Source: Artocarpus heterophyllus
Taxonomy: Eukaryota > Streptophyta > Magnoliopsida > Rosales > Moraceae
DNA: 64,000 nucleotides
Reading direction: 5' to 3'
Assembly: GCA_025403435.1 (NCBI GenBank)
Contig: CM046354.1
Location: 41,923,779-41,987,778, forward strand
This document shows positions 11,531 to 23,880 of the stretch, one piece after another (position 1 is the first letter of the stretch; every line of letters begins with the position of its first letter). The notes under the pieces are model-generated. The model saw only the letters and a list, made by a program, of their open reading frames with translations. It searched no databases and was not told where the DNA came from. The translations under genes and the position numbers were made by a program.

Positions 11531-13050
11531 TATGGTCTTACATTAATTTTACAAGTTTGTGATCATGATATGTATGCAAATTATATGATCTTAATATCTC
11601 TTATGCTTGAATTGAATTTTTTAGAGAGTTGGCATCTAGGGTTATAATTAAATGTTGTTATGAGATTATGCAGTGAATGTTTATTAATTAATTATTGTTA
11701 ATTAAATTTCTATTTATTATTTTAATTAATTTTGTCGGTTATAGTTCCTTAGATATTAGAATGTGTACCTAGGTTTTTGATGTAATTAGATGACGGTCTA
11801 TCATTACAGTCTAGGATTTATTATTTTAATTTTGATTTATAAAATTTGTATTAAAATAATTATTCGAAGTGAAGATGGATCTAGAAGATAGAGTTGATTA
11901 GAGTTCTCTATGTTTTTTCGTGTTTATAGTTTTTTTTATGTTTTTGAATTATTGAAAAATAAAATTAAAAAACTACTTAAGATAATTTTTACAAAAGTTT
12001 GAACAATGCTGGTTCAGTATCAATCAGCAGGCCGGTTATCCAAAACCAGTAGGCCGTGGTAGCAGACTAGCAGGCCGATCTTCCTGCTCAGTAGGCCGGT
12101 AGTGGGCAGAACAGTTTTTTTAAAACATTGGATTTTCAATGTATTTTTTTTTATTTTTTTTTGAGATAATTCTGAGAAACATGAAATTTTATGATAACTA
12201 GAAAAATAAATTTTTTATCTATATGAGATTGAAGAATTGAATACGGATGCCACATGAAGAAGGATACAACGAAAAGATACAAGATGAAGAATTGATAATA
12301 TGTTTCCATTGATTTTTTGCAATCTTTATTTTCTTTTTTCTAGGATGAAACCATGATATTACGGCTATTTGTTATATTGCTTATAGCTTTGCATGTTGCT
12401 TTACTTGTCTGGATTATAATATATTTTGCCATATATGTTGATAACATGCTATGTAGAATAGGGAATGCCGTTTATTAAAAATTTTTCATCCATGTTAACA
12501 TGAAATCTTGACTTTGAAAATATTGAGTGGGAGAAGATATTCAAAGAGAGGACCTAAGGCCTCCATCATTGGTCTATGAGGAGCACAGAGTGGTTCTAAC
12601 CCTAGGAAGGGATTTTATCATGTATCGTGTTGGATCTCCAAAGGGATAATTTATTTTAGCATGATTTATCATTGTACAACCCTTGGTGGTGATTATAAAT
12701 CATGGATAAAATAGTTGAAACAATGGTTATACACTCGAGATTAATTTTATTATTAACCTCCTCTTGGAGCTTTGTTAATAAATTAATGACCAAAGAAAAC
12801 GATTATTAGTATATGCTAGATAAGACGGGTCTTGGATATCATATATTAATCGAAGGGGATCTATGTTCCTAATTGAATTTGGCAAGTCTCCCCTAGGCTA
12901 TTGTTAAATTTTGAGTTGGGAATTATCGTTATAAGGTTGTGATATTTTCAAGGTTTTGACACATAAATATAATGTACGCTTACTTGTTTGTATTAGCTTA
13001 CCAAATTGTTGTGGAATGTTTGCTGATATTTGGTATATAATTCTTTGTTG
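11531..13050 (+). other. Copia-A leader (5' untranslated region) between PBS and gag
   Basis: About 1.5 kb with no usable reading frame. It aligns in pieces with the leaders of the - strand copies B (39859 down to 38186) and C (53866 down to 52172). It carries a GC palindrome array (12022-12100) about 490 bp past the PBS and decayed versions of the CCTAGGGG motifs seen in B and C (for example around 12887). A leader this long is a family trait, as all three copies have it. Confidence 0.7.
12022..12100. repeat. GC-rich palindrome array 2 (copia-A leader)
   Basis: Four units: ATCAGCAGGCCGGT, ACCAGTAGGCCGTG, ACTAGCAGGCCGATC and CTCAGTAGGCCGGT, about 20-24 bp apart and all in the same orientation. 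It occupies the same place in the leader as the arrays at 39135-39342 and 53137-53367 in the - strand copies. Confidence 0.75.
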
Positions 13051-13054
13051 TAGA

Positions 13055-13900
13055 TCCAATTGTTTAAAAACATTTTATCTTTGATACTCGATAAAAATTC
13101 ATTAACTAGCGAGAATTATAATGATTGGAAAAGGAACCTGAAAATTGTCTTTTTTTTTTAGAAACTGAAATTAGTGCTAACCACACCGTGTCCTACTGAG
13201 CCTACCAATAAATCCACTAATGAGCAAATCCAAGAGTGTGATCGCTAGAAGGATGCTAATGATCAAGCCCGCTATTCTATTATACCTAGCATGAATAATC
13301 TGCTACAGGCTCAACATGAGGATTATGAGACTACTAGGTCGATTTTAGATAATCTAGAACACATGTTTGAAGGCCAAGACTTAACAAAATAGCAAGGGGC
13401 TCTTCAGAAGCTCCTCAACTACAAACAAAGATCAGGGACTCCTGTGAAGGAGAATATGATGTTGGTCATGGGTTACCTCGCTGAGGTTGGAGTCGACATA
13501 GATGTTGAGTCACAGATGACTATGGTCTTTGAGACTCTCTCTAAGGAGTTTATCCCATTTAGAGCTTGACATAATTTAAGCAATAGATAAGATATTACCT
13601 TGATTGAGCTAATGAAACAGTTACAGGAGTTTAAGAAGTTGATCAAGGAAGCTCATATTGGTAGGAGGCAAACTTGACAGCTGCATTTGGTTCCAAGCCT
13701 AACTCTAGGAATGGAAAGAAGTAGAGGGCTAAGAATGGGAAAGCTTCTGTCTTGACAAAAGGCAAGGACAAGAAGAGGAAAAAGAGAAACTCGAAGAAGT
13801 TGAAGTGCTTTTTTTGTGGGAAACTTGGGCACATCAGGAAGAATTGGAAGGTCTTCCTATCTCGAGGAGGTAAGTGCAAATTTCTGGTTATTGAAAATTG
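13055..13900 (+). pseudogene. Copia-A gag (capsid/nucleocapsid) remnant
   Basis: Gag forms the particle that packages element RNA. From about 13080 the frame reads LDKN then ENYNDWKRNL, the conserved copia gag start, then YETTRSILDNLEHMFEGQ and MMLVMGYLAE, ending in a basic tract (KDKKRKKRNSKKLK) and a zinc knuckle at 13809-13850, CFFCGKLGHIRKNW. Its last Cys is Trp. The start Met seen in copy C is missing here. Stops include TAG at 13390-13392 (also in copy C at the equivalent codon) and TGA near 13567. It is followed in order by protease and integrase. Confidence 0.82.
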
Positions 13901-13904
13901 TTTA

Positions 13905-14200
13905 GTTGAGGAATCAAATGTCACTTGGGTCATAGATTTTGGAGCAACTAATCATGTTTGTCTTTCTCTATAGGGGTTTAAGGAAACAAGAAGTCTGCCG
14001 TATAAGCACCTCATATTGCAAATGGGTGATAGATCCTAAGTATTGACTGAAGCAGTGGGTGACGTCTATTTCTTTTATAGTTATAGGACTTAAGTTTTAA
14101 GAAATTGTTTTTATGTTCCTAAACTTAAAAGGAATTTAATTTCTGTAGCTTGTTTATTTAAAGACTCTTACTCAATTTCTTTTTATAATTCTTTTTATAA
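13905..14200 (+). pseudogene. Copia-A protease remnant
   Basis: The active-site block reads TWVIDFGATNHVC at about 13924-13962: the copia signature D-S-G-A with Ser changed to Phe. A TAG follows at 13971-13973. Downstream blocks (LPYKHLILQMGDRS and the region around 14100-14160) match the copy C protease C-terminus. It lies between gag and the integrase linker. Only the catalytic Asp remains, in a damaged context. Confidence 0.75.
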
Positions 14201-14207
14201 TAAAGTT

Positions 14208-15400
14208 GTGATTTGTAAAAACAAATCTTTTATCTGTAATAGATGTATGCAAAACAACTTATACTTTATCAAACCTAAGATTGATTTACTGTTTAACACT
14301 GAGGTTAATAATAACTCAAAAAAACTAACTTCTCACTCTAATAAGGCTTATCTTTGGCACTTGCGATTAAGTCATATTAGCCTGAATAGGATTCAAAGGT
14401 TAGTAAGGGATGGACCTTTAAGTCACTTCGAGGTGGAATCTATACCACAATGTGAATCTTGTTTGGAGGGCAAAATGACTAAAGAACCATTTGGGTGTAA
14501 GGACAATCAAGCTAATGGGGTTCTAGAACTTGTGCATAGTCATGTTTGTGGTCCCATAAACATCAAGGCACGAGGAGGGTATGAGTATTTTGTCACTGTC
14601 ATTGATGATTACTTGAGATATGGGTATGTCTACCTAATACATCATAAAAGTGAAACTTTTGACAAGTTCAGAGAGTTTCGAGTTGAAGTGGAGACACAAT
14701 TAGGTAAAACCATAAAGGCACTTCGATTTGATCGAGAAAGAGAATACCTCTCTAATGAGTTCTTAGGACACTCATTAGAGAATGGGATTTTGTCCCATTT
14801 GACTACACCAGGCACTCCATAGTAGAATGGCGTTGCTGAGAGAAGAAATAGAACTTTGTTACACATGGTTTGGTCCATGATGAGTTATTCAACATTACCT
14901 TTGTCTTTTTGGGGATATGACTACAAACCGCATGCTATCTTTTCAACAATGTGCCTTCAAAATCGATTCCTAAATCTCCTGATGAGTTATGGACAGGTAG
15001 GAAGACATCTTTAAACCATATTCGAATATAGGGATGTTTGACTCATGTCGTTTACAAGGAAGCGAATAAGTTTGAAGTATATTTGGAAGTTTAAGTATTT
15101 GTAGGATATCCAAAAGGGATGAAAGGGGCTTATTTCTATAACCCAAAAGAAAATAAAGTCGTGGTTTCAAGGAATACGACTTTCCTTAAGGAAAGCTACT
15201 TGAATGACTTTAAGCCTCATAGTTAAATGGTACTTGAGAAGTTAGCAAGTGATTCTATCACTCCAGGGTTTCGGTTGAAACCAATCAAATCAATGTAGAA
15301 AATCTGACCGTACAACTACTTAGGGAGCTTCGGTGTAGTGAAAGGATAAAACAGAACCTAAGAGGTATCTACTCAATTGTGAAGCCTACTTGGCTAAACC
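14208..15400 (+). pseudogene. Copia-A integrase (with GAG-pre-integrase domain)
   Basis: A 204-codon open stretch (14208-14822) starts with the zinc-binding GAG-pre-integrase domain (YLWHLRLSHISLNRIQRL, then CESCLEGKMTK) and enters the integrase core. The first catalytic Asp of the usual HSD motif is His here (VHSHVCGP). The second Asp survives in LRFDRE, and the Glu in GVAERRNRT lies past two adjacent stops (TAG TAG, 14820-14825) that replace Gln codons. The C-terminal part (15000-15400) is frameshifted. This copy is inactive. Confidence 0.82.
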
Positions 15401-16320
15401 GGTTAAACATAACAGGGATCCTTATATTTGCACAGAGACTATAGAGGATGTTGATTCAAAGCTCTAGACAGAAGCTATGAACATTGAAATGAAGTCTATA
15501 GAGACTAATCAAGTCTAGGAGCTTGTAGATCTTCCTGAAGGGGTAAAACCCATAAGGTGCAAATGGATCTACAAGAGAAAAAGAGGAGCATATGGGAAAG
15601 TTAAAACCTATAAGGCTAGACTACTAGCAAAGCGACACACGCAAAAGGAAGGAATTGATTATGAGGAAACCTTTTTTTCTATAGCCATGCTTAAGCCCAT
15701 CCACATTCTCTTATCCATAACTACTACTCTCGACTACGAGATTTGGCAAATAGATGTCAAGATGGCCTTTTTGAATGGCTATCTTGATTAGACTATACAA
15801 ATGGTGCAGTCAGACGGGTTCAAAGCTAAGGTTTAAGAGGGTAGGGTTTGTAAGTTGCTAAAGTCTATTTATGGACTTAAGCAAGCATCCCATTCTTAGA
15901 GCATAAGATTTGATCAAGTGATCAAGACTCATGGGGTTGGAACAAAACGTGGACGAAGCATGTGTTTATTATAAACACATTAAGGATGGGAAGGTGGTTT
16001 TTCTACTGCTCTATATAGATGAAATTCTGCTTACTAGCAATGACGTTGTGGCATTGCCTTCGGTCAAATTATAGTTGATCAAGCAAATAGACACGAAGGA
16101 CTTAGGCGAAGCTAATTATGTCTTGGGTATGCAAATCTTTTGAGATAGAAAGAACAAAATGATAGCCTTATCCTGAGCTGCCTACATAGATTAAATTCTC
16201 AAGAAGTATGTAATGTAGAATTCTAAAAAAGTTAGGCAACCATCTAGGTTAAGAATTAATTTTTCTAAGAAAGACTCTCCAAAGTCTGATGAAGAAAGAT
16301 AATACATGAAGAGGGTGTCT
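15401..16320 (+). pseudogene. Copia-A reverse transcriptase remnant
   Basis: Frame pieces show [22 protein letters not shown] (here [14 protein letters not shown]), ILLSITTTLDYEIWQIDVK and LLKSIYGLKQAS, all diagnostic of Ty1/copia RT. The catalytic YVDD region near 16010 reads LYIDEILL, so the second Asp is Glu. Many stops and frameshifts are present, for example TAG near 15512, TAG near 15790 and TAA near 15833. Integrase precedes it and RNase H follows, as in copia order. Confidence 0.8.
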
Positions 16321-16672
16321 TATGCTTCAGTAGTGGGTAGTCTCATGTATGCGATGCTTTGCACACGACTGGACATTTGTTATACGGTTAGGGTAGTAAG
16401 TCGATTTCAGTTGAATTTAGGACCAAACCATTAGGTTGTGGTTAAGCATATTTTCAAGTACCTATGAAGGACTTGAGGTCATATGCTAGTGCATTTTGGT
16501 GAAGATCTAACACCTCTTTGATACATTGATTCGGATTTCCAATCCTATCTAGATTCAAGTAGATCGACTCCAGATTCAGTATTTAGTCTGGGTGGAGCGC
16601 CATTGTTTGAAGAAGTGTTAAGCAATATTGCACTTTAGATTCAACAATGGAAGCCAAGTATGTGGTAGCTAG
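16321..16672 (+). pseudogene. Copia-A RNase H, first part (split by an insertion)
   Basis: Blocks are YASVVGSLMYAMLCTRLDI (16321-16377), then a degraded SRFQ...VKHIFKYL region, and MEAKYVVAS at the right end. The domain is broken at 16672 by a 3.1 kb LTR and resumes at 19772 with ASKEAVWL. The catalytic Glu block reads MEAKY rather than MEAEY. The join is exact enough to show that both halves are one element. Confidence 0.78.
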
Positions 16673-16910
16673 TGTAATGCCCTCTTACGGATGCCATAGA
16701 TATTGTTACATTCATTCTTGTTAACAATATTTGATATTAAACCATTCAAATAAATTAAGGTTTATTAGATATATCCCAGGAACCATGCGTTCATTTTTTT
16801 AAACATTTATTTCAAAACCCTTTTATATTTATTTAAATAGTTTATCAATGCTAAATTAATTAAACCATAATTCAAATAAAATTCAAAACAAACTTGAAAA
16901 CCTGTTTAAA

Positions 16911-17103
16911 CAGTTCGGTAGGCCAAACTTCAGACATCGACAAGTCAAATATGACCGGTAGTCTGAAGTTCAACTACAAGCAGGCTGTTCGAGGCTCTGC
17001 AAAACTAAGGTTTTAAAACACTTAGATCAGTAGGCTGATACAGGGTAATCAGCAGCCGATACTAACATCAGTAGTTCAATCAATGGTGATCGGAAGGCCA
17101 ATC
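16911..17103. repeat. GC-rich palindrome array 3 (type-2 LTR, sense 3' end)
   Basis: About eight degraded units in about 190 bp, such as GTTCGGTAGGCCAAAC, AATCAGCAGCCGAT, GATCAGTAGGCTGAT and GATCGGAAGGCCAAT. It lies near the 3' end of the - strand LTR. The + strand relative at 7395-11006 has no array at the matching place. Confidence 0.7.
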
Positions 17104-19486
17104 TTTTACAAAATCAGGATAACGTAAAACAAGTCTTTTTACTTAATAGTGTAGAAATTTAACATACAAAGAAATAAAAACATAGTTCATAAACTTTAAA
17201 AATTTTCTATCTTGGCATTCTTTTGTTTCAATCCATCATTCTTTTCTCACACGCCTGTCTTTGCCCTCCACCTATTCCATGATCCTCTTACCTCTATCTG
17301 CAACATGATCATAAACTAAGTAAGTAAAAGCTTAGTAAGTATACTGTCCTATCTCACAACTTAAAACATTTTATGAACACCTTTATGAAACATCGTAATC
17401 ATAATTATCATTAACATAATAGTGCACTTGGCACAATTTCACATAGAACATATCTTTCATTATCAATATCCGTATTAAAACTTCATTCATTTTATCTTTG
17501 GGGGCCCAAGTGTTGCAACATTATCATCATTGTAAGCGCGCCGCCATGAGAGAAAAGGGGCAGTTAATCCCAAACCAAACATGACAAGTCCAACTTTGGA
17601 CATCATAAACATAGACATAAACATAGGTGTGCAACACTTATTTAGGTGATACATATATACAAATATACTTTTAATTTTTGAAATACCTCATTATCAAAAC
17701 ATACATTAAACCTTCTTATGTATTAAAAACTTTCATAATAAAACATTAAATAAAACCATCTTAGAAATCACCATAAAAATAATCATGAACGTACTTTCAA
17801 AATTTTCATAAACCTTATCATGTTGCAGGTGGAATGTACTTGACTTGCTTACTTAAACCTTATCTTAGATGACGTCGCCGTAGCCTCCATGTGCTCACTT
17901 CTTAGTGTGTTCATGTCATGCATCCATATACAAATAAAAATATATTTCATTCTCATGAAATCATCCAAAACCATATGACATTATCCATACTTCCGTCTCA
18001 AGAAATACAAGAACACAAATGCACTACTAACTTATAAATATTCACGCAAAAACTGCAATACTAATACCTTTCCGACCCTTATGTATTCATAATTCAATAA
18101 CTCACAATTTATGTACAATTAAGGCATGAAATTTTGCAGGGACATAATTAACATATATATGAATTACCTTAATTTTTCTTTAGCCATAAAAATTCCATTA
18201 GATAACTAAAATAAGTCACACAATACACAACACAGAAATAGCCAGCAATAACAAAGCAGTGAGCAGTCCTACTAACATTCATAAAATAAACTATCTATAT
18301 CCCAAAATAATTTCATAAAAATTCTGCATACAATAGCACTTAAAACTATAACATATCCGAAAATTAGCTTCATATAAATTCAAAACGATTCAAAACATGC
18401 ATTAGAATTTAGAGACAAAGTAAACCTTAAAAACATAAGGCAGTGAGCAACACATGTTCATCATGCTCAAATAATTAAAATTAAATTACTTTGTAAAATT
18501 TTTATGACAACCTATTAACATATAAATACAGTACCACAAAAAGTTTCATTAGCAAATAAATTCGTTTGGTCATACAAAAAGGTCACACAAACAAGTAGTC
18601 CATGAATTTACTAATTAGACAGCCATAAAGACCTATCTTAAAGAAAATTCAAGAACTCATTAAATATTCATCAAATCACCATGAAATTTTCCAGATCATG
18701 ACCTAACATATCTATGAATATTTTTACAAAATTTCATTCAGATCACAATTTGTTTGTCCCTCGAACATTGACTACATTTTTGTAAAACTTAATCGATGAG
18801 CAATAGTCTAATCAAGAGTGGTAGAGAATAAAAATTCAATATCTCAGCATAGAAAACTCCAAATGGCGTGAAATTTTGAGGAATATCATATAACACATAC
18901 ATAAATATCATAGACAAGGTTATGGAGTCAGAACACAGAGAAAATATAATTTCAAGAATAAGCCTTGAACGAATTTCTTACCTCAAAATGATTCTTCTCA
19001 AACTTTCCTTGAATTTACCCAAAAGAAAACCCAATATTTCATTCAATTCTTTGCAGGAAAAATAAGGGAGAGAAGGGGAAGAAAACGTATAAAAGAAGGA
19101 GAGGGTGTGTGAGAAAATTTTAGAGAGAAAGAGGGAGAGAAAATGATAGAGAGAGGGAAAAGTTTATGTGAATGATATTATAATATGGGTTAATGGTCTC
19201 TTTAATATCATAAAATATTTTATTTTATTATTTTTGAAAAAGATGCTTACAAATGGGGGAATGGAGCAAAATAAGGAAAAACAATCAATGATTTGCAATA
19301 ACTACCAAATATTATATTTTCAAAATAGGAAAGCTTATCACAAATTTAAATCATCTTTTTAAAAGTCAAACCTTCCCTAATCTGGATAAGGAAATAGATA
19401 AGAATATACCAATTATTTAGAATTTTCACAATAAATTAAATTACTCATCAATGCCACAATTTCAGATTTATTTGTTATTGGCTTAA

Positions 19487-19569
19487 TTCAGCCTGCCGAA
19501 GTTATGAGTTCAGCCTGCCAATTAAATCAATTGGCATGCCGTACTAAAAATAAATTCAGCCTGCTGAAT
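19487..19569. repeat. GC-rich palindrome array 4 (type-2 LTR, upstream of promoter block)
   Basis: Four units: TTCAGCCTGCCGAAG, TTCAGCCTGCCAATT, TTGGCATGCCGTAC and TTCAGCCTGCTGAAT. In sense orientation it lies about 400 bp upstream of the CTTTTATAC block. The + strand relative lacks it. Confidence 0.72.
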
Positions 19570-19771
19570 AGCCACTTGAAAAGTTACAAAAATGAAAATA
19601 AGACATTAAATATTTAGCATGCATACACTATAAATGACATGAATAGCTTGAGCATATAAATTCCACGTGATCGTTACCTGTCATAATACCTAAATAAATG
19701 GTCAGTAACATTATATTATAAAAATATTTAACGTCATTAAATTTTTATCTTTATTTATTACATGAAAAATG

Positions 19772-19973
19772 GCGAGTGTTATAGCCATTGAAGCTTCGAA
19801 AGAAGCTGTGTGGCTCGATAAGTTCCTTAGGGATCTTGAAGTAGTTCCTGGTATGGATAAGGCGATGTCACTGTATTATCATAACACTACAGTGATAGCT
19901 AATTCTAAGGAACTAAGATTTCATAATAAGAGTAAACATGTACATCAAGAGTATCATGTGATAAAGCACCTCA
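19772..19973 (+). pseudogene. Copia-A RNase H, second part
   Basis: It continues the RNase H broken at 16672: ASKEAVWLDKFLRDLEVV, a YYHNTTVIANSKE block (the family has YCDNSAV, so the catalytic Asp is replaced by His), then HNKSKHVHQEYHVIK. The frame stops matching copia after the VIKH block at about 19970, where the expected DFVEGGHV is absent. The last part of RNase H and the whole 3' LTR of this element are therefore missing. The left part lies on the other side of the 3.1 kb LTR. Confidence 0.78.
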
Positions 19974-21402
19974 TGGTAAGAATTGAAAGATTGAATAAAA
20001 TTCAAGTTTAAGGAAAGTGGTTTGTTGAGTATCCCAGTATTCATTTGATTGTATGCCTCATGGGTGTTTACTCTCTCGGTGTAAAGTTGTATATACTTGT
20101 TGTGTCTAAAAAAGGCATCTAATATAAGCTCAAGTAGAAGGTTGCCTCAAGTAAAAAAACCAAGGTGAGTTTGAGGTCGAGTCTCAAGGGAAAAATCTTG
20201 CTACGTCTAATATATAAATCATACTAACCTACTTATTTATTTGCTGAAGAATTTGAGGATTAAAATTAATTATTTACAATGTATACACATTCTCTTAACT
20301 TTTTCTATCTTTATAATATTTAATTTTTAAATAAGAATGTAAATTGATTTTGATATTTCAACAACAAGAAATGTAATTTAATTTAAACGTAAATAGATTG
20401 ATGAAAAATGCTAAAGTTAAAAGATCCATTCTATTTTTTAACTTAATGTCATTTTAGTTTCTCTAACAACACTTGTAGAAAGGGTTTAAGAATGTAATAT
20501 GTTATCTTCTGTCTATAATAAATCAAGATTTATTAAGTATTTAATGTATTAGTTCATGTTTATAATATAACAAAAACTCAGTTTCACAAAATATTATGAA
20601 CTTAAAATTACTAAGCAAAGCTAACTTGAAAATGAAAGCTAAGTATTTATCGTGTCATTTTCTATCGACGATTAATTGAGGTTCTCTTAAGTATTATCCA
20701 TATCAGTCTCTGTCAATGATAAATCAAAACCTCTAATTGAAAAGAAAATCAACTAAAATAATAATAAATTCATGAGTTTTCTCAAAATAATTTTGATATT
20801 ATAACGAATTAGAAAACGTTTGAAAAACTAAAATTAGTTAAATTAAAATAACCAAAGCTTCACTCATCACTTCAGCAAAAAGAAAATTAAAAACTCATTT
20901 TCAGAATAAAAACAACAAAAATATCTTTAAAACAAAACATAAATATTACTTATAAGAGAAAGTGTTCACAAGAACTTAATTAAAGAATTTGGTTGAGAAC
21001 TAATCCTATATCTCAAGACTTGGATGAAGAACTGAGGCTGAAGATTGCCTCTTATTTATATACAAGGCCATGCAAAAGCAAACAAACAATTGTGATTAAA
21101 AGATACAAGGAATGAGAGCTGAGTCATACACCAATGGAGCAAACATTTTTATCAGATTTTGAATATGAATTTTAATTAAATTTTGAGTGTGAGACATGCT
21201 AGAAGTAACTTGGATTTGTGCAAATTTGGATAATCTCATGTGATGCGCTAAGCTAAAGGACAAAAACAGTTGAAATTCGGCCATTAACTGTAGATAAAAG
21301 TGAAGATCTGATGGTTAGAGCTAAAGAACACTAAGGCGTTGACTTTGGAGCAACATAGACTATTTGGGATTGTCAGGTCTATATACCGAGACTTCATCAA
21401 CA
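19974..21402 (-). repeat. Probable LTR of an unclassified element (about 1.4 kb)
   Basis: Read on the - strand, the segment starts TGTTGATGAAGTCTCGG at 21402. It has a good TATA box (GTATATAAATAAG, about 21063-21051) followed by a promoter-proximal region, and ends with blocks typical of LTR ends (ACTCGACCTCAAACTCACC, then CTCAACAAACCACTTTCC) before the copia boundary at about 19973. I see no coding domain and no convincing target duplication (CCTCA against GTTAT). The interpretation is inference from layout. Confidence 0.4.
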
Positions 21403-21970
21403 GTTATATACAAGGACCACAGAGACCATGAGTACACACCTACACTAGAATGGAGCAATTTTGAAGAATAGTGGTTAATATTGGGCCCTACTTCCTGGCG
21501 AACTCATTGACATCGACATAAAAAAAGTAGGCTAGGCCTTTATGATGACAAGCAACTCTATAAACCTACGTATGTAGCCCATAGAAAAAAGTAGGTTACC
21601 TTCCAAGCAATCCCCAACGTTCAACCTTTGATCCAATGGCAGTGGATATGTAGCACATGAGACCTTTCCTCTCTCTATATATATAATATGTTAAAGTATG
21701 TTAGAATGTTAGGATCATATGCGTATCATATGTATATCAGAGTTTGTTTATAGTCAAGTATATCGTATGTATGTCTTTAAGGCTTTATGATATACATACT
21801 TATTCTTTCAATTAATTCCTAGCCTATTACATAAGCGAAAAAGGAGGGTCTCTTTAGGTAATAATTGTTTCATTAGACTTATTTGAAAACATATTTGAAT
21901 CCTATATGTCTATTGGTTTTTCACGATTCCAATTTAGCCTATGTCATTGATTTTAATGATGATGTTATTT
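21403..21970. other. Unassigned intergenic DNA
   Basis: No coding frame or known family recognised. Two direct copies of AAAAAAGTAGG (21522 and 21585), each preceded by an ACATA/CCATAGA-type stretch and followed by CTA/TTA, stand out. The last 5 bp, TATTT, abut the gypsy LTR. Confidence 0.4.
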
Positions 21971-23146
21971 TGTCACGCCCCAGAGTACGGGAGGTGATGT
22001 GGCAGGTTATTTAAGTTGATTAAATGCAAATTTAATTGAAACATGAGTTTAAGATTTAAATTAATTATGAAGATGTGGAAAATTTTAAAATCCTTTTTGA
22101 GAAAAGCATTCATAATCATTAAACAGATAAGATCATTGAGGAAAACATTAAGTAAGAAATAAATTAATAAAAAGATACGAGCATGGGTCCCACTGACCCA
22201 TAACTTGTGCACACATATAGTACTGACAATATAATAATACAACCACAGTCCAAGTAAAGAGAAAGTTAAAATGTTACATGCCTTGATATAATAATTTAAA
22301 CAACCCACTAGGCCCTTCTACTGCTCCTGAGTTCGATCTGTGGGGTCCTCCCTAAACCTAAGCTGAAATCCACCTAGAGGGGAAAGGGTTTAAAATAGAT
22401 AAAACGTGAATGAAAGGCTCAGTAGGACTATATTTTAAGAAACATCAAATTTAAAAGGAAATATCATTATTCAAGAAATTATTTAAGGGAAGACTTAAAT
22501 AAATAAGTTTAAACAAAATTATTCTTACCTAAAACAGTTTATTGGTTGACCAGAAAGAACAATCATTCCTTTTCCTGGGCAAACCACATATATAACACTA
22601 CCGTAGTGGCCTAGCTGGGTTTCAGGACCTGCCCTTAAGGTCGCACGCTACACACCCGATCTCTAATATGGCATCATGCCCTTATATTCATTTCTATTAT
22701 CATTTAAACCCAATTACCATGTATTTTCATTTACATTTATTATAGGGTCCATTATGAGTTCACTTCAATTCACGGTTTATAAAAATAATTGATAAAAATT
22801 CCTTTTTCAATCAACCGTTGAAAAACATTTTGATAAAACCCTTTTTGAGACCAAAATCATTTGAAAACTTGGCTACCAAGGAAAGGGGTAGAAGTCCTAC
22901 CTCAACACTCATGCTGGTGTCCTGCACCATAATCTCGGTACGCTATACATTAGCTCTACGGAACCACGAACGACCTTAAATAGAAACTAGGTCTATCAGT
23001 ATCTAGTTTAAGATATTCTATGTTGCCAAACTATTTCATGGTGTCCTAGTGTGCCATTTGCATTCATAAAATCATTTTATGAAGTTGGAGTTTCAATCGG
23101 GGTTCGAAACAGTTAAAACAGATGAAAAATTAGAAAACTTTTCCTT

Positions 23147-23279
23147 GTTCGGTCGGCTTGTCGGTCACTCTGGTTCGGCTAGCCGAACTGTGTAGTTCGG
23201 CATGCCAAAGGACTAGGTCTGGTCGATCAAACTTCTCTAGGTTCGGCCTGCCAGACAAATGAATTCGGCCTGCCAAACT
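23147..23279. repeat. GC-rich palindrome array 5 (gypsy LTR)
   Basis: About six units, the clearest being TTCGGCTAGCCGAAC, GTTCGGCATGCCAAAG, GTTCGGCCTGCCAGAC and TTCGGCCTGCCAAAC. It lies about 570 bp downstream of the TATA-like box in sense, as in the LTR at 4120-6291. Confidence 0.78.
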
Positions 23280-23749
23280 GGAAAATTTTAGAATTTTCCA
23301 AGCACAGGTTCTCGGCCATCCTATGTCCAAATCTTCATTTCAACCTGTTTTTCTCAGTTCTCAGGCATGAAAAACAATCATAGATGATAGAAAAACAAGA
23401 TAGAACACTTTTTAGCTCATTTAAACAAGATTTACTCAAAAATTTTGAATAAATCCAAAAATTAGGAAAAAGGGGGAAAAATGAAAAATCTTGATTAAAT
23501 CTGTTTTTCTTCAAACAAAGCTTAGATCTTAGTTGTTCTAAGTTTCTCTAACTTAGATCAAAGGTTTTCTAAGTTCAAATAAGCTTAATCTTAAAAATGC
23601 AAGAAAAATTAAAATATTAAAAAAGTTTTAAAATTTGAAAACTAACCTTAAATCAAAGCTTTAAATTACATTTTCGGTTGCTCAAACACGTTCCCGAGCC
23701 TCCAATCTACTAAACTGAAGCTTGGGGCTTGATTCAACTCAAAGATTTT

Positions 23750-23880
23750 GAGAGAAAATGAGAGAGAAAGGGAGAGGCAGAGTGAAAGAGAGAGACAGAG
23801 AGCTGAGAGAGAAAGAGAGAATGAGAGGAGGAGAGGGAGAGTAAGAGAGATATAAATAGAGAGAAAAAGTGGGTGATTTT
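23750..23880 (-). promoter_or_regulatory. Probable LTR core promoter (gypsy, - strand)
   Basis: In sense the order is CTCTCTATTTATATCTCTC followed by about 100 bp of almost pure pyrimidine, seen on the + strand as GAGA repeats. The same arrangement is found at 4394-4505. Open frames across it are products of the simple repeat and not genes. Confidence 0.5.

Larger units (their letters stand above)
16673..19762 (-). repeat. Large solo LTR, type 2 (about 3.1 kb), - strand, nested in copia RNase H
   Basis: On the - strand it starts TGTAATAAATAAAG and ends AGAGGGCATTACA, the same kind of ends as the + strand relative at 7395-11006. Shared inner features are a sense CTTTTATACG block (about 19093 downward) with a pyrimidine-rich stretch next to it, and CATGATCATGTTGCAG-like blocks near 17305. 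It has no coding domains. The flanking copia reads through from 16672 to about 19772. A GCTAG/GCGAG pair flanks it, but the right copy is 9 bp beyond the TG...CA end, so the duplication is uncertain. Two GC palindrome arrays lie inside. Confidence 0.65.

Noticed and set aside
13752..13973. Independent small zinc-finger gene at the CFFC motif
   Set aside because: The zinc knuckle is the nucleocapsid part of copia gag, continuous with gag blocks upstream and protease downstream.
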